Shown here piece after piece: positions 24,888 through 34,897 of a DNA stretch of 47,316 bases (positions are counted from its first letter, which is position 1; every line of letters begins with the position of its first letter). The notes beneath the pieces were generated by a model. It searched no databases. It saw only the letters and a list, made by a program, of their open reading frames with translations, and had not been told where the DNA came from. Both the position numbers and the translations under genes were made by a program. Source of the stretch: an uncultured Cellvibrio sp. (GTDB lineage: Bacteria > Pseudomonadota > Gammaproteobacteria > Pseudomonadales > Cellvibrionaceae); assembly GCA_946886255.1 (NCBI GenBank), contig CAMPIG010000004.1:1-47316 (forward strand), written 5' to 3'.

Positions 24888-27806
24888 TTAAAACCTGGCG
24901 CTAACCCCCAAGGTGATCGTGCGGCCAATCACCGTTTCAAACAACGTGTCCTGACGTACGCTATCGATATATAGCGTGTTGCGTTCGTCGGTGAGGTTTT
25001 GCGCTTCCAGGATCAGCTTCACATTGTCGGTCAAGCTATATGAAGCTGAGGCATCAACAAAGAAAGTAGATTTGTTTCCCAGCACATCGCTGTCGTTACC
25101 CCCAGAGGGAATTGCACGTAAATAACCTGAGCGATAGCTACCAGTTGTGCGGATACTGAAAGCATTATTTTCGTAATAAATAGTTCCACTGGCGGCGTCT
25201 TTCGACAACCCAATCAGATCATTGGTGGTGGTCAGGGTGGGTACGCCGTTTTCACTTTGCAACACGTAGTCAATGTCTGAAGTCACATGCGTGTAGTTAG
25301 CCAACAAACCAAAGTCTTCCCAGACGCCGGAGAGGAAGGTGAATGGTAACTGTAGGTTCAACTCGTAACCCTTAAGTGGGCCGCCGGGTGTGTTGGTGGA
25401 TCGATTGACAGTGAATAAATCGCTGGGTACTGCCGCCGAACCTTCGAGCAATGTGTTGGGAAAACCGAGTTCGGTGTAGGGGACCAGACTTGAGATAGCT
25501 TGAATGTAGGTATCGATATCTTTTTCGAAGTAGGCAACCGATGCCAGGGCACCTTCATCAAAATACCATTCCAATGCTACGTCATAGGTTTTTGCACGAA
25601 TTGGTTCGAGGAACGGATTGCCCACTGATGCGGTGCGTGTAGTTGGATTCATAGATCCGCTTGGAATTAATACACCTAGATCCGGACGCGACATAACCTC
25701 AGCAAAAGAGAAACGTGCGAGTAATGATGGATTAATTTCTACCACCACATTGGTGGAAGGCAGGAGATCATCGTATTTACGGCCGACCGTCACCGGGTTT
25801 GCAACGGTTGGATAAGTCGAGCCGGCCGGTGTGGCCGTGGGAACAAATCCCAGACTTTCTTGATCGGTTTCTACATACCGCACACCAATATCACCGCGTA
25901 CAGGCATGGCAATGTTTTCAAAATTGAACTCAGCCATCAGGTAAGCACTGGTGATTTTTTCGTTGACCTCCGGTGATTGCGCTCCACATTCAGCACCGCA
26001 CCAGACAAAATCATCGTAGCCAACGGCGGTCTTCCATTTCTCGTGATCAACACCCACATAATCACCCAGTGTGCCGGAACCCAATACATCATTCACACCG
26101 TTTACGCTAAGGGTAAAGTCCGAGACACTTACGCCTGCCGGTAAATCCTGGGTAGCGGTAAACGCAGGTGCAACGATACGACTGCGGGTTTCAAAATCGC
26201 TCTCGCGACTTTGCGCACCAAACTTGAGTTTGTAAATATCAGTAATTTGCCAACTGAAATTCACTTCGGCGGTGGTATTTTCCGTAGTGCGGGTCATGTT
26301 ACGGGTGTTCCAGTTGCCCAATACTGTGCCATCTGCCAGGCCTGCGCCGTATTGGAAAATAGAGGGGTCGTTCACATCCACACCATATTGCAGTAGCGGA
26401 ATATTGCGGCCGTTTCGAAAATCTATAACGTAATTGTCAGTGTCAATCGCGTCCAGGTTAACCGTCAGGCGTTCGGGGTTATCAAACTCAGACATGGAAT
26501 TGCCGAGCAGAATATTCATCTCAAGAGAGTCATTAAAATTGTGCGTTACGTTGAGATTGGTTTGACGAAATGTGGACGTGAAACGGTCTACCAGACTTTC
26601 TGAGCGTAAATCCACGCCGTCATACAAGCCGTAGAGCAATGAACCGTTTGCATCGACTTCCAATTCTTTTACCGAAACCATCGGCTGGCCATTGTTGTTG
26701 GCGTTGCGCGCAAAAGAAAGGGCATCAATATAATTGTCACGGCGTACGACGTCGTATTTCGAATGCAGATTATCCAACGAAATACTGGTGTTTTCCGTGG
26801 GTTCCCATTGGAGCGTAATCGAACCGCCGGTACGCTCGGCATCCTGTTCGGAATTTAAATAACGGGGAATCCGCGGCATAAAAATTCCACCGCCGAACCG
26901 GCCAGATACACCGGTCATGGATTCCATCAATTCGTAAGCGTCGATATTGCCGGTGCGTGGATTGCCGGTGCTGCAGTTGAGAGCATCCGCTCCCTTGGCA
27001 GCGTTAGTTGCAGGAACCTGTTCACCAGTGTAACCAATCGGCGAACAGAAGCCACCGTTAACATAACCGGGTAAAATATTCACCGCCGAGTAACCCACCT
27101 CTCGAATATTTCGTTCCGAATGCGCAAATGAAATTAGCACGCCAAAGGTATCATCGGCGAATTTTTTCGCAATCAAACCCGACACCCGTGGGTCAGTGGA
27201 TTCACTCACCTCGTTATACACACCGCGCGCCGTACCGGTGATGGTGAGCTCATCTTTAAATGACAATGGCTTGGGTGCTTTCAGATCAATCGTTGCTCCC
27301 AGGGAGCCTTCTTCAACATCCGCACTGGGGGTTTTACGTACGGTCAATTCAGAGAAAATCTCTGACGGAAAAACGTTGAAATCAAAACTGCGGCCGCCAT
27401 TGCCAGCGCCGTAGATATCAGAAGAACCGGTTTGAGACGTTCCTTCCATGCCGTTAATACGCACGCGGGTGAACTCCGCACCCAAGCCGCGCACAGAAAT
27501 ATTTTTACCTTCGCCACCATCACCGCGTGAGAGTGCAACACCGGGAATACGCTGCATGGATTCCGCGAGGTTTGAATCTGGAAATTTACCAATATCTTCC
27601 GCAACAATACTATCGACCGCCGCCGCACTTTCGCGCTTTTGGTTTAGTGCAGTATTCAAAGAGGCCCTGAAACCGGTGACCACGACTTCTTCAATGTCAG
27701 TGTTTTCTGTGTCGGTCGTTGTTTGTGCGTGTACGTGACTGGTCAACGCAATGGTGGCCAGGATTGCGCAGGCGAGGGGATGTCTGGTGAATGTCGAACT
27801 GTTCAT
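24888..27806 (-). CDS. TonB-dependent outer membrane receptor 2
   Basis: 972 residues. Signal peptide 1-27 (cleavage near VHA-QTTT), TonB-box-like IEEVVVTGFR, plug (about 45-170, with FPDSNLAESMQRIPGVAL, ISVRGLGAEFTRVRING) and a barrel ending in GVSARF, with the terminal Phe typical of outer membrane proteins. It is related to receptor 1 but clearly distinct in the barrel, so the two probably take different fragments of the same polymer. It heads a probable unit with GH28, RhaT and PL22, which hints at galacturonate-rich oligosaccharides. GGAG lies 5 bases before the ATG. Confidence 0.92.
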   Translation of the reverse strand: MNSSTFTRHPLACAILATIALTSHVHAQTTTDTENTDIEEVVVTGFRASLNTALNQKRESAAAVDSIVAEDIGKFPDSNLAESMQRIPGVALSRGDGGEGKNISVRGLGAEFTRVRINGMEGTSQTGSSDIYGAGNGGRSFDFNVFPSEIFSELTVRKTPSADVEEGSLGATIDLKAPKPLSFKDELTITGTARGVYNEVSESTDPRVSGLIAKKFADDTFGVLISFAHSERNIREVGYSAVNILPGYVNGGFCSPIGYTGEQVPATNAAKGADALNCSTGNPRTGNIDAYELMESMTGVSGRFGGGIFMPRIPRYLNSEQDAERTGGSITLQWEPTENTSISLDNLHSKYDVVRRDNYIDALSFARNANNNGQPMVSVKELEVDANGSLLYGLYDGVDLRSESLVDRFTSTFRQTNLNVTHNFNDSLEMNILLGNSMSEFDNPERLTVNLDAIDTDNYVIDFRNGRNIPLLQYGVDVNDPSIFQYGAGLADGTVLGNWNTRNMTRTTENTTAEVNFSWQITDIYKLKFGAQSRESDFETRSRIVAPAFTATQDLPAGVSVSDFTLSVNGVNDVLGSGTLGDYVGVDHEKWKTAVGYDDFVWCGAECGAQSPEVNEKITSAYLMAEFNFENIAMPVRGDIGVRYVETDQESLGFVPTATPAGSTYPTVANPVTVGRKYDDLLPSTNVVVEINPSLLARFSFAEVMSRPDLGVLIPSGSMNPTTRTASVGNPFLEPIRAKTYDVALEWYFDEGALASVAYFEKDIDTYIQAISSLVPYTELGFPNTLLEGSAAVPSDLFTVNRSTNTPGGPLKGYELNLQLPFTFLSGVWEDFGLLANYTHVTSDIDYVLQSENGVPTLTTTNDLIGLSKDAASGTIYYENNAFSIRTTGSYRSGYLRAIPSGGNDSDVLGNKSTFFVDASASYSLTDNVKLILEAQNLTDERNTLYIDSVRQDTLFETVIGRTITLGVSARF

Positions 27807-27907
27807 GGCGGCTCCGTTATTCGATGGTGCTATTTATTAGAAGGCTGCATCGCGCAGTAACAGAGTTTTATCTGCGCTGGAACATAATGATATATATATG
27901 ACAATGC

Positions 27908-27948
27908 TGCAATCATATTCGATCATTAACGCTCTAATACCGTCATAA
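27908..27948 (-). promoter_or_regulatory. Decamer operator array 5 (TonB receptor 2 unit)
   Basis: Cores ATCA at 27912 and 27922 and GTCA at 27942; the unit expected at 27932 is degenerate. Minus-strand units AATGATCGAA and TATGATTGCA. A TATATATA tract just downstream could supply the -10 region, with TTGCAG as a weak -35. Confidence 0.6.
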
Positions 27949-27963
27949 AGCGGCATTGGCACG

Positions 27964-27991
27964 CATAAAATGGCGTATTATTCATTTTATG
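27964..27991 (-). repeat. AT-rich hairpin after the CE12 lipoprotein gene
   Basis: CATAAAATG (27964-27972) and CATTTTATG (27983-27991) form a perfect 9-bp stem with a 10-base loop, just past the CE12 stop. No U-tract follows, so a terminator role is uncertain. Confidence 0.4.
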
Positions 27992-27996
27992 GAGGC

Positions 27997-29343
27997 TTAG
28001 TTGCCGAGCGGCCGCGCCACGGAGGTGGGGAGACTAGGGCTGAGAACAAAATTTGCCGGAGGTTCAGGGTTAGCCGGATCGTAGGGAGGCACCTGGGCAA
28101 GAATATGCGCGGCGAGCGGGAGTTGTGTGCGTCGAATGCCTTCCACTACACACTGTGCCAATTGATAAGCGCCGTAATTGTTATGGTGGGCAATATCTTT
28201 GCCATGATCATTAAATGCTAACGGAGCTTGTGTCTCACCGAGTGCTTCGTACAATTTTACGCTCATGGAATCCAGATCGATTAGTGCCACATTTTTTTCG
28301 CGAGCAAGATTGCGTACTGCTTGCGGATAGTACCCGTGGCTGTTGTTAATTTTTCCCTGCTTGTCGAAGGTGCGTCGCTGCACGGAGGTGATCAATACTG
28401 GTGTCGCACCGCGCATGCGCGCCTCTGCAATAAAAACGTTTAGATAATCCTGATAGGTCGTCTCTGCCTCCACATAAGTTTGTGGCCACTGCTGCTTTTG
28501 GTCGTTGTGACCGAACTGAATGAATAGATAATCCCCAGGTTTAATTTCTTCCAATACTTTCGCAAAACGCAAACTGGTTATAAATGATTTGAGCGTTTCT
28601 CCGGATTCAGCATGATTAGCTACGGCAAAGGTGCTATCAAAAAACACTGGCAGCATCTGTCCCCAACTGGCAGCGGGCTCATAGGGTTGATCGGTGACAG
28701 TGGAGTCGCCCACGAGAAAAACCGTTGGCGCATTGATCTTTTGCAGGGTAATGGAGACAGGTTGGGGCGCATCCCCGTTAAACTCCAGGGTCAGCTTATC
28801 GTCCCAATGCAAGCTGTGTTGTTCACGTTTATTCAGCAACACCCGTGTACCTCCCGGTGCATAAGATTCGGGTGGCGTAAGCAATGCATTACGCACATTG
28901 ACGACAAATTCATGACGAATAACCTGACCGGGCGCTGTGGTGAAGTTATGCACGTACAAACGACGCGACTCTGCTTTGATGGTATTGGAAGAGGCGAATG
29001 TGGGATGGCCTAACTCAAGTGTCACACGATAATTCCCCGGTGGAACTTTCACAGAAAAATAAAAAGGTTCACCGGTGCTATTGATGCGCGTATGCATATC
29101 GAAGCCATAGCCGCGCGCATTGCTGTAGGTCATCTCCGGGGTAACGGCGAACACTTTTTCCGCCGCTGTGGTCGGCGTGACAAATGTAAATGTCTGCGGC
29201 TTATTAAAATCCAACAGGTCAGCATGGGCCTCACTATTCTTCGTTGATTGATATCTGGCGCTCGGGTCGCGATGAGGAGCGCAACCCAGGAGGTTAAGAA
29301 TGATCATGGTCAGCAGGATGGTGTGGGGCAGGCGCGACGACAT
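27997..29343 (-). CDS. CE12 rhamnogalacturonan acetylesterase, predicted lipoprotein
   Basis: 448 residues. The signal ends in a lipobox LLGC (C21), so it is probably anchored in the outer or inner membrane. Residues about 45-165 form an N-terminal beta-sandwich of galactose-binding type, seen before some YesT/YxiM-like esterases. The SGNH domain (about 200-420) has GDSTV, FGHNDQ and DIAHHN (D-x-x-H), so the catalytic set is complete. It removes acetyl groups that block the RG-I backbone lyases. It is divergent from the GH42 gene over a 261-base gap with decamer units. It is distinct from the two-domain CE12 at 10598, so the locus has three SGNH domains in two proteins. Confidence 0.88.
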   Translation of the reverse strand: MSSRLPHTILLTMIILNLLGCAPHRDPSARYQSTKNSEAHADLLDFNKPQTFTFVTPTTAAEKVFAVTPEMTYSNARGYGFDMHTRINSTGEPFYFSVKVPPGNYRVTLELGHPTFASSNTIKAESRRLYVHNFTTAPGQVIRHEFVVNVRNALLTPPESYAPGGTRVLLNKREQHSLHWDDKLTLEFNGDAPQPVSITLQKINAPTVFLVGDSTVTDQPYEPAASWGQMLPVFFDSTFAVANHAESGETLKSFITSLRFAKVLEEIKPGDYLFIQFGHNDQKQQWPQTYVEAETTYQDYLNVFIAEARMRGATPVLITSVQRRTFDKQGKINNSHGYYPQAVRNLAREKNVALIDLDSMSVKLYEALGETQAPLAFNDHGKDIAHHNNYGAYQLAQCVVEGIRRTQLPLAAHILAQVPPYDPANPEPPANFVLSPSLPTSVARPLGN

Positions 29344-29429
29344 AGGCGATCTCTCTTGGGCGTTTATCGGGAGATGTGGGCCGCTCTTGTCCCTAAGCAG
29401 CCCCTTTGGCAGGTGTCACTAATAACAAA

Positions 29430-29500
29430 ATAGGCATAATCAATCAATAGTAATCATTAATTGGATGAAAGCTTGTTAATTATGATTTAATTTGACGTAA
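29430..29500. promoter_or_regulatory. Decamer operator array 6 (CE12 lipoprotein / GH42)
   Basis: ATCA cores at 29443 and 29453 in phase, plus an out-of-phase copy at 29439. Minus-strand units AATGATTACT and ATTGATTGAT. TTGACG (29492-29497) could be the -35 element for the plus-strand GH42 gene. The array is shorter and less regular than the others. Confidence 0.5.
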
Positions 29501-29604
29501 TATAGCCTCATCGAGATATATAGATATCCATTTTTATCGAAAGTAGACGGTGCCTTTATAGAGGACCGGTTTTAGCCATAACAATAAAGAAGCGAGACAA
29601 CAGC

Positions 29605-31752
29605 ATGATCACATCGAGACGAAAGGCCATCAAACTTATGGCTTCTACGGCAGGTTTAACCGCCGCCGCGCCCTACGTGAGTGCAAATAACGCAATAACG
29701 GCATCAACCGCTTCTCCGCAACCCCATGTGCCGTACCAGATGAAAAAATTAATACATGGGGTTTGTTATTATCCTGAGCTGTGGCCGGTGGAGGATGTTG
29801 ACCGCGACATTGCCAAGATGAAGTCGCTCGGTATCAATATGATTCGTATTGGCGAGTTTTCCTGGTCATCTATTGAGCCGGAAGAGGGCAAGATTTCCAC
29901 GCAGTTTTTTCGCCAGGTCATGGATAAATTTCACGCGGCGGACATTTCGATAGTGTTTTGTACGCCTACACCTACGCCGCCGATTTGGTTAACACATACG
30001 CACCCGGATCGTTTATTCGTGAACGCTGACGGCGAGCGACTTATTCATGGCGCACGCCAACATGTAAGCTATGAACACCCGGCGGTGCGAGCAGCCTGTT
30101 TCCGCATCGTCGAGCAGATTGCGAAAGACCTTGGTGATCATCCGGCGATTATCGCGTGGCAAATTGATAACGAAATTAAATGTCATGTGGCGGAAGATTT
30201 TAGCCCGGCAGCCATTGTGGCTTGGCATAAATGGTTAAAAAAACGTTTCGGTACGATTCAGCATCTAAATGAAGCGTGGGGCACGCATATATGGAGTACC
30301 TATTACCAAACGTTTGAACAAGTGCCTGCCCCATTCAAAACACCTTTCTTACATAATGCTTCGTTAAGCACGGCCTACCGATTGTTTAATCGCGAAAGTA
30401 TTGCGGAATTTGTGGATATGCAGTGCGACATTATTCGCCAATATTCTCGTGCACCCATTACCCACAACACCAATCCCGCGTTTTCAGTCAACCACGAACG
30501 TTTATTCAAAAATTTGGATTTTGCCGCTTACGATGCCTATCCCTCAAGTACGCAGTGGAGCGCTTTGGTGTTTCGCAGCGATATGTACCGCGCCGCTAAA
30601 CCTGGCCGTCCGTTCTGGTTGATGGAAACCAGCGTGAGCCATAACGGTTGGTTGGGCACTCACAGCCCCATGCATCCCGAAGGATTTTTAGCGGCTGAAG
30701 CCGTGCTGGTCTATGGCTTGGGCGGTGAAGCCCTGTGTTATTGGTTATGGCGTCAGCAACGTACCGGTGCGGAGATCAGCCACAGCGCAGTAGTGAGCGC
30801 TTGGTACAAACCCTCCACTGGCTATGAGCAAGTCAAGTTGGTTGAAGCAGCGCGTAAAAAACTCGAACCTTTATTGATCGAAAGTAAGCCAGTGGTGCCC
30901 GACATTGCGGTGACCTGGTCCGATCACGCGCGCGCGATGATTGAAACGGAACCCATGGATAAAGATGAAAATTTTCCGACGACTTATCAAGGCGTTGTGG
31001 AGTTTTGGCATAACCTGGTGTTCGAGCAGGGCTATCATCGTGATGTGCGCTTTGAGGGTGCAAGTTTGGATGGGTTAAAGCTGCTGATCACACCCACCAT
31101 GCCTTATGTGAGTGAAGAGTTTTTGCAACGCGTGGTTAATTTTGTAAAAGCCGGAGGTGTTTGGTTAATTGGACCTGGGACCGGCTTGCGCGAACGGGAA
31201 CACACAATACCTACAACAACAGGATTGGGTTTACTGGATGCTGTAGCTGGAGTAGAAACCCATTATGTTTTTCCTCTGACCAACACCGGTATTACAGGCA
31301 AAGTGGCCAATAAAACGCTCAACTTTACCGGCTGGTGCGCGGCGGTAAAGGCAGCGCACCGCGATACCCGCGTGCTCGGCACGCTCAATTCCAGTTTGGT
31401 GCCCGGAACGGCTTTCTTAACCGAACGTGTTCTGGGTAAGGGCAAGGTGGTGTTGCTATCGGCGCACCCAGCGGGGGAGGACGGCAAAGCATTTATTGCC
31501 AATTTGATTCAGGGCTATGCCAATGAGTTGCAAATAGCCACTCAGCTTGAGGCAAGCCAGGGTACAGTGGTTTGTCCGCATGTGACTAAACAAGGTAAAC
31601 GACTCTGGGTAGTCGTTAATATGGATGGTAAAGGCGGTAGCGTACAGCTCGCACGACGCGCGCGCGATGCGGTGTCTGACAAACCCGTCAGCGCTAACCG
31701 TATTAAATTGAAAGCCTACGAGTGGCGCGCCCTGATTGCCGACGCTGAGTAA
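29605..31752 (+). CDS. GH42 beta-galactosidase with Tat-like signal
   Basis: 715 residues. N-terminus MITSRRKAIKLMASTAGLTA carries a twin-arginine motif, so it is likely periplasmic, although many GH42 enzymes are cytoplasmic. The TIM barrel (about 45-420) starts with GVCYYPELWP and INMIRIGEFSWS. The acid/base is E190 in WQIDNEI, and the nucleophile is E341 in FWLMETSVS. A trimerisation-like domain follows (about 425-630) with a small beta domain at the end. It probably removes galactose from beta-galactan side chains of RG-I. It is the first gene of the plus-strand run GH42 - rhaM - GH115 - rhaB. Only a weak ribosome binding site (GAAGCGAG) is seen. Confidence 0.9.
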   Translation: MITSRRKAIKLMASTAGLTAAAPYVSANNAITASTASPQPHVPYQMKKLIHGVCYYPELWPVEDVDRDIAKMKSLGINMIRIGEFSWSSIEPEEGKISTQFFRQVMDKFHAADISIVFCTPTPTPPIWLTHTHPDRLFVNADGERLIHGARQHVSYEHPAVRAACFRIVEQIAKDLGDHPAIIAWQIDNEIKCHVAEDFSPAAIVAWHKWLKKRFGTIQHLNEAWGTHIWSTYYQTFEQVPAPFKTPFLHNASLSTAYRLFNRESIAEFVDMQCDIIRQYSRAPITHNTNPAFSVNHERLFKNLDFAAYDAYPSSTQWSALVFRSDMYRAAKPGRPFWLMETSVSHNGWLGTHSPMHPEGFLAAEAVLVYGLGGEALCYWLWRQQRTGAEISHSAVVSAWYKPSTGYEQVKLVEAARKKLEPLLIESKPVVPDIAVTWSDHARAMIETEPMDKDENFPTTYQGVVEFWHNLVFEQGYHRDVRFEGASLDGLKLLITPTMPYVSEEFLQRVVNFVKAGGVWLIGPGTGLREREHTIPTTTGLGLLDAVAGVETHYVFPLTNTGITGKVANKTLNFTGWCAAVKAAHRDTRVLGTLNSSLVPGTAFLTERVLGKGKVVLLSAHPAGEDGKAFIANLIQGYANELQIATQLEASQGTVVCPHVTKQGKRLWVVVNMDGKGGSVQLARRARDAVSDKPVSANRIKLKAYEWRALIADAE

Positions 31753-31833
31753 CTAAATGTTAAAACAGTGAACATAGTCGACAATCACCAGCCAACAGGT
31801 TTGCCGACCCACGAATTCGACGAGATGTAGACC

Positions 31834-32148
31834 ATGGAAAAAATAGCCTTTGTGATGACCCTGAAACCGGGTTATGAAGCGGAATATAAAAAACGCCATG
31901 ACGCCTTATGGCCCGAATTAGCGGCGGAACTTAAAAAAGCGGGCATCTCTGATTATTCTATTTATTTGCACCCGCAATCGCTCAAGTTATTTGCGGTGCT
32001 CAAGCGCACCGACAACCACACCATGGATGGCTTGCCCGCGACAGCGGCAGTTAAAAAATGGTGGGCGTACATGGCTGATATTATGGACACCCATTCAGAC
32101 AACAGCCCCATCGTTGAGTCGCTGGAGCAGGTATTTCATTTTGAATAA
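31834..32148 (+). CDS. rhaM: L-rhamnose mutarotase RhaM
   Basis: 104 residues, the family's usual length. It interconverts alpha- and beta-L-rhamnopyranose so the isomerase receives its anomer. Conserved features: KPGYEAEYKKRHDALWPEL with H22, ISDYSIYL with Y41, and the paired Trp in KKWWAYM. It lies 81 bases after GH42 and 109 bases before GH115, probably in the same transcript. It acts in the cytoplasm after RhaT. Confidence 0.95.
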   Translation: MEKIAFVMTLKPGYEAEYKKRHDALWPELAAELKKAGISDYSIYLHPQSLKLFAVLKRTDNHTMDGLPATAAVKKWWAYMADIMDTHSDNSPIVESLEQVFHFE

Positions 32149-32257
32149 TTACGGTAACTGATCCATGCACATAACCGCTGCCGGTGTATTCGCGCCCGAA
32201 CTGTGGCTCGCGATCCGGTATTTGACGGTGCGCTGACGTGAGCTATTGGAGTAAATA

Positions 32258-34819
32258 ATGAGACAGGTCCATCAACAATTTTTGACGCTGGCTGCCTTCG
32301 TGCTGGTGACGCTGCTTTGCTTTAATGCACACGCAAGCACAACCTGGGTTGATAGTCGATATCATTCCGGGGATTTTCCCCTGGCGACCAAAAAACGTTC
32401 GGCTTCGATTCTGCTCGCACCTGACGATTTTACTGTTGTTCATCTCGCTGCTCGTGACGTGGCGGCCGATATACAGCGCGTAACCGGGCGCACACCAGAA
32501 GTGCTGGTACGTGCCGATACATCTCTGCAAGCGTTAACAAGCCCTACGGTGCTCATCGGCACCTTGGGCAAACACCCACTGATTGATCAGTTGGTTGCCG
32601 ACGGAAAATTGGACGTTGCCGATTTACACGGTCAGTGGGAAAGTTTCGTCATTGCCACTGTGAATGAAGCCTACGCGGGCGCAGCACCTATCTTGGTTAT
32701 TGCAGGTAGTGACAGGCGTGGCACAGCCTTTGGTATTTACGAGCTCTCTCACGCTATAGGTGTATCGCCCTGGTACTGGTGGGCCGATGTGGTACCAGAC
32801 AAAAAATCAGCACTTTATGTCAGCGCTGGCACGCGCCGTTTTGGTCCGCCATCGGTAAAGTATCGCGGCATTTTTATTAATGATGAAGACTGGGGTATGC
32901 ATCCGTGGGCAGCAAAAAACTTTGAACCAGAAAATGGTGGCATAGGGCCAAAAACTTATCGAAAAATGTTTGAATTAATGCTGCGCTTGAAAGCCAACAC
33001 GCTCTGGCCAGCCATGCATCCGACGACTAAACCTTTTAACCATTTTCCACAGCATGCACAACTCGCCGATGATTACGCCATTGTGATGGGCTCGTCCCAC
33101 GCGGAACCTATGTTGCGCAATAATGTGGGCGAATGGACCGCGCCCAAAGAGCACTACAACTACCTGATCCATCGCGATACGGTTCACGGTTATTGGGAAG
33201 AGCGTATGCGTACCAATGGCCGTTTTGAAAATATTTATACGCTGGGTATGCGTGGCATTCATGACTCCCAGATGCAAGGCCCAACTACTGATGTGGAGCG
33301 AATCCAGTTATTGCACAAGGTATTTACCGATCAACGTGCACTTATAAAAAAGCACACCTCATTGCCACTGGAACGCGTGCCGCAAATGTTTTGTGCATAC
33401 AAAGAAGTGCTCGGACTCTATCGCCAAGGCTTACAAGTACCGGAGGATGTAACTATTGTGTGGCCTGATGATAACTTTGGCTACATGCGTAACTTTGCCA
33501 ACGCTGAAGAGCGCCAGCGTGCGGGTGGCTTTGGGGTTTACTACCACTTATCGTACCTGGGCGCACCCATGGCCTATCTCTGGCTAAATACCACGCCACC
33601 CGCATTGATCTGGCAGGAAATGTCCAAGTCCTATGAAATGGGCGCCGACCGAATCTGGATTGCTAACGTCGGTGATTTAAAACCCGCTGAAATCGGCACC
33701 GAGCTTTTTTTACAGATGGCATGGGATATCAATCGCTGGCGACGTGACAACCAACAGGATTATTTACGCGAGTGGGCTGCGCGCGAGTTTGGGGAGCGCA
33801 ACGCCAACAGTATTGCAGACGTGATGCGCGACTATTACCAATTGAACTATCAGCGCAAGCCCGAACATTTGCAGTGGTGGTTGCCGCGTACCGAACCCCG
33901 GCGAAGCAATTTTAGTGAGGCTGAATCACGCGCACGGCTACACGCTTTTCAGCAATTGCGATTGCGTACCGAACAGATACGCAAAAAAATCCGTGATAAC
34001 AAACAAGCTGCGTTTTTCCAGCTGGTCGGCTACCCCATTAATGCGTCGGCATTGGCTAATATTCGTTTTCTAGAAGGAGAACGTGGCAATAGTGTCGCCG
34101 CTCACGCCGCCGATGCGCAGCTTAAAGAAGAGACCGCACTCTGGAACACTTGGCTTGCACAGGGCAAATGGAAGTATTTTATGGCAATGGAGCCCGCCGA
34201 TGACATGTGGGATCAATACCGTATTTCAAACTGGACTATGCCTAAACCACAAGAGTTTACCAGCGCCTCTATATCGTCTGTTGAAATACCCAAAAAAAAC
34301 AGACAATACTCTTTCGCATTGGAAGCAGAAAATTTTAAACGAAAAATTGATAAGCCCAAAGCAGCATGGGAAATCATTCCGGGCCTCGGCCGCTCTGGTA
34401 GAGGATCAATAGCAGTTTTTCCAGTTACGGCAGCGCGGCTTGAACTTGAGTCAGTCAAGCACGCTCCGCGTGTGGAATACGATGTGGTTTTACCTGAAAC
34501 TGGCGAAATAACATTGCATGTATATTTAATTCCTACACACCCATTGGCTGGCTCTGATTTGAGGTTTGCGCTTGCGCTCAATGAACAAACACCGCAAATG
34601 GTTGCTTACGATGTAAAAGATGGCAGTGCTGAATGGGCGCAAGGCGTGCTGGATTCAACACGTATAGCCACCACAACGGTCACAGTGAAAAAGCCCGGCA
34701 AGCAGGTGTTGAAATTCTACGGCGTGGATGCCGGCGTACTGCTGGATAAAATAGTGGTTGATATTGATGGTGTAGCGCCCAGCTATTTGGGGTTGCCAAC
34801 GGCATCTTCTGCGCTCTGA
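32258..34819 (+). CDS. GH115 alpha-glucuronidase, exported
   Basis: 853 residues. Signal peptide 1-26 (cleavage near AHA-STTW). The GH115 signature is clear: KYRGIFINDEDWGMHPWA, YRKMFELMLRLKANTLWPAMHP and VTIVWPDDNFGYMR, followed by a helical part and a C-terminal beta domain (about 690-850). GH115 enzymes remove (4-O-methyl)glucuronic acid, classically from xylan, and also act on arabinogalactan. No xylanase gene is present here, so glucuronate on RG-I or arabinogalactan side chains is the more likely target (inference). It lies between rhaM and rhaB, and TTGGAG stands before the ATG. Confidence 0.92.
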   Translation: MRQVHQQFLTLAAFVLVTLLCFNAHASTTWVDSRYHSGDFPLATKKRSASILLAPDDFTVVHLAARDVAADIQRVTGRTPEVLVRADTSLQALTSPTVLIGTLGKHPLIDQLVADGKLDVADLHGQWESFVIATVNEAYAGAAPILVIAGSDRRGTAFGIYELSHAIGVSPWYWWADVVPDKKSALYVSAGTRRFGPPSVKYRGIFINDEDWGMHPWAAKNFEPENGGIGPKTYRKMFELMLRLKANTLWPAMHPTTKPFNHFPQHAQLADDYAIVMGSSHAEPMLRNNVGEWTAPKEHYNYLIHRDTVHGYWEERMRTNGRFENIYTLGMRGIHDSQMQGPTTDVERIQLLHKVFTDQRALIKKHTSLPLERVPQMFCAYKEVLGLYRQGLQVPEDVTIVWPDDNFGYMRNFANAEERQRAGGFGVYYHLSYLGAPMAYLWLNTTPPALIWQEMSKSYEMGADRIWIANVGDLKPAEIGTELFLQMAWDINRWRRDNQQDYLREWAAREFGERNANSIADVMRDYYQLNYQRKPEHLQWWLPRTEPRRSNFSEAESRARLHAFQQLRLRTEQIRKKIRDNKQAAFFQLVGYPINASALANIRFLEGERGNSVAAHAADAQLKEETALWNTWLAQGKWKYFMAMEPADDMWDQYRISNWTMPKPQEFTSASISSVEIPKKNRQYSFALEAENFKRKIDKPKAAWEIIPGLGRSGRGSIAVFPVTAARLELESVKHAPRVEYDVVLPETGEITLHVYLIPTHPLAGSDLRFALALNEQTPQMVAYDVKDGSAEWAQGVLDSTRIATTTVTVKKPGKQVLKFYGVDAGVLLDKIVVDIDGVAPSYLGLPTASSAL

Positions 34820-34897
34820 GTGAGCGACGTTTTAGCAAAAGCGGGACATAGTGGATCAAAATTACATCCATCTTTTTGGCCGGATTATTAATAGCGT

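Noticed and set aside
31753..31833. A decamer operator upstream of rhaM
   Set aside because: Only one ATCA core with no in-phase partner, so rhaM is better read as part of the GH42 transcript.
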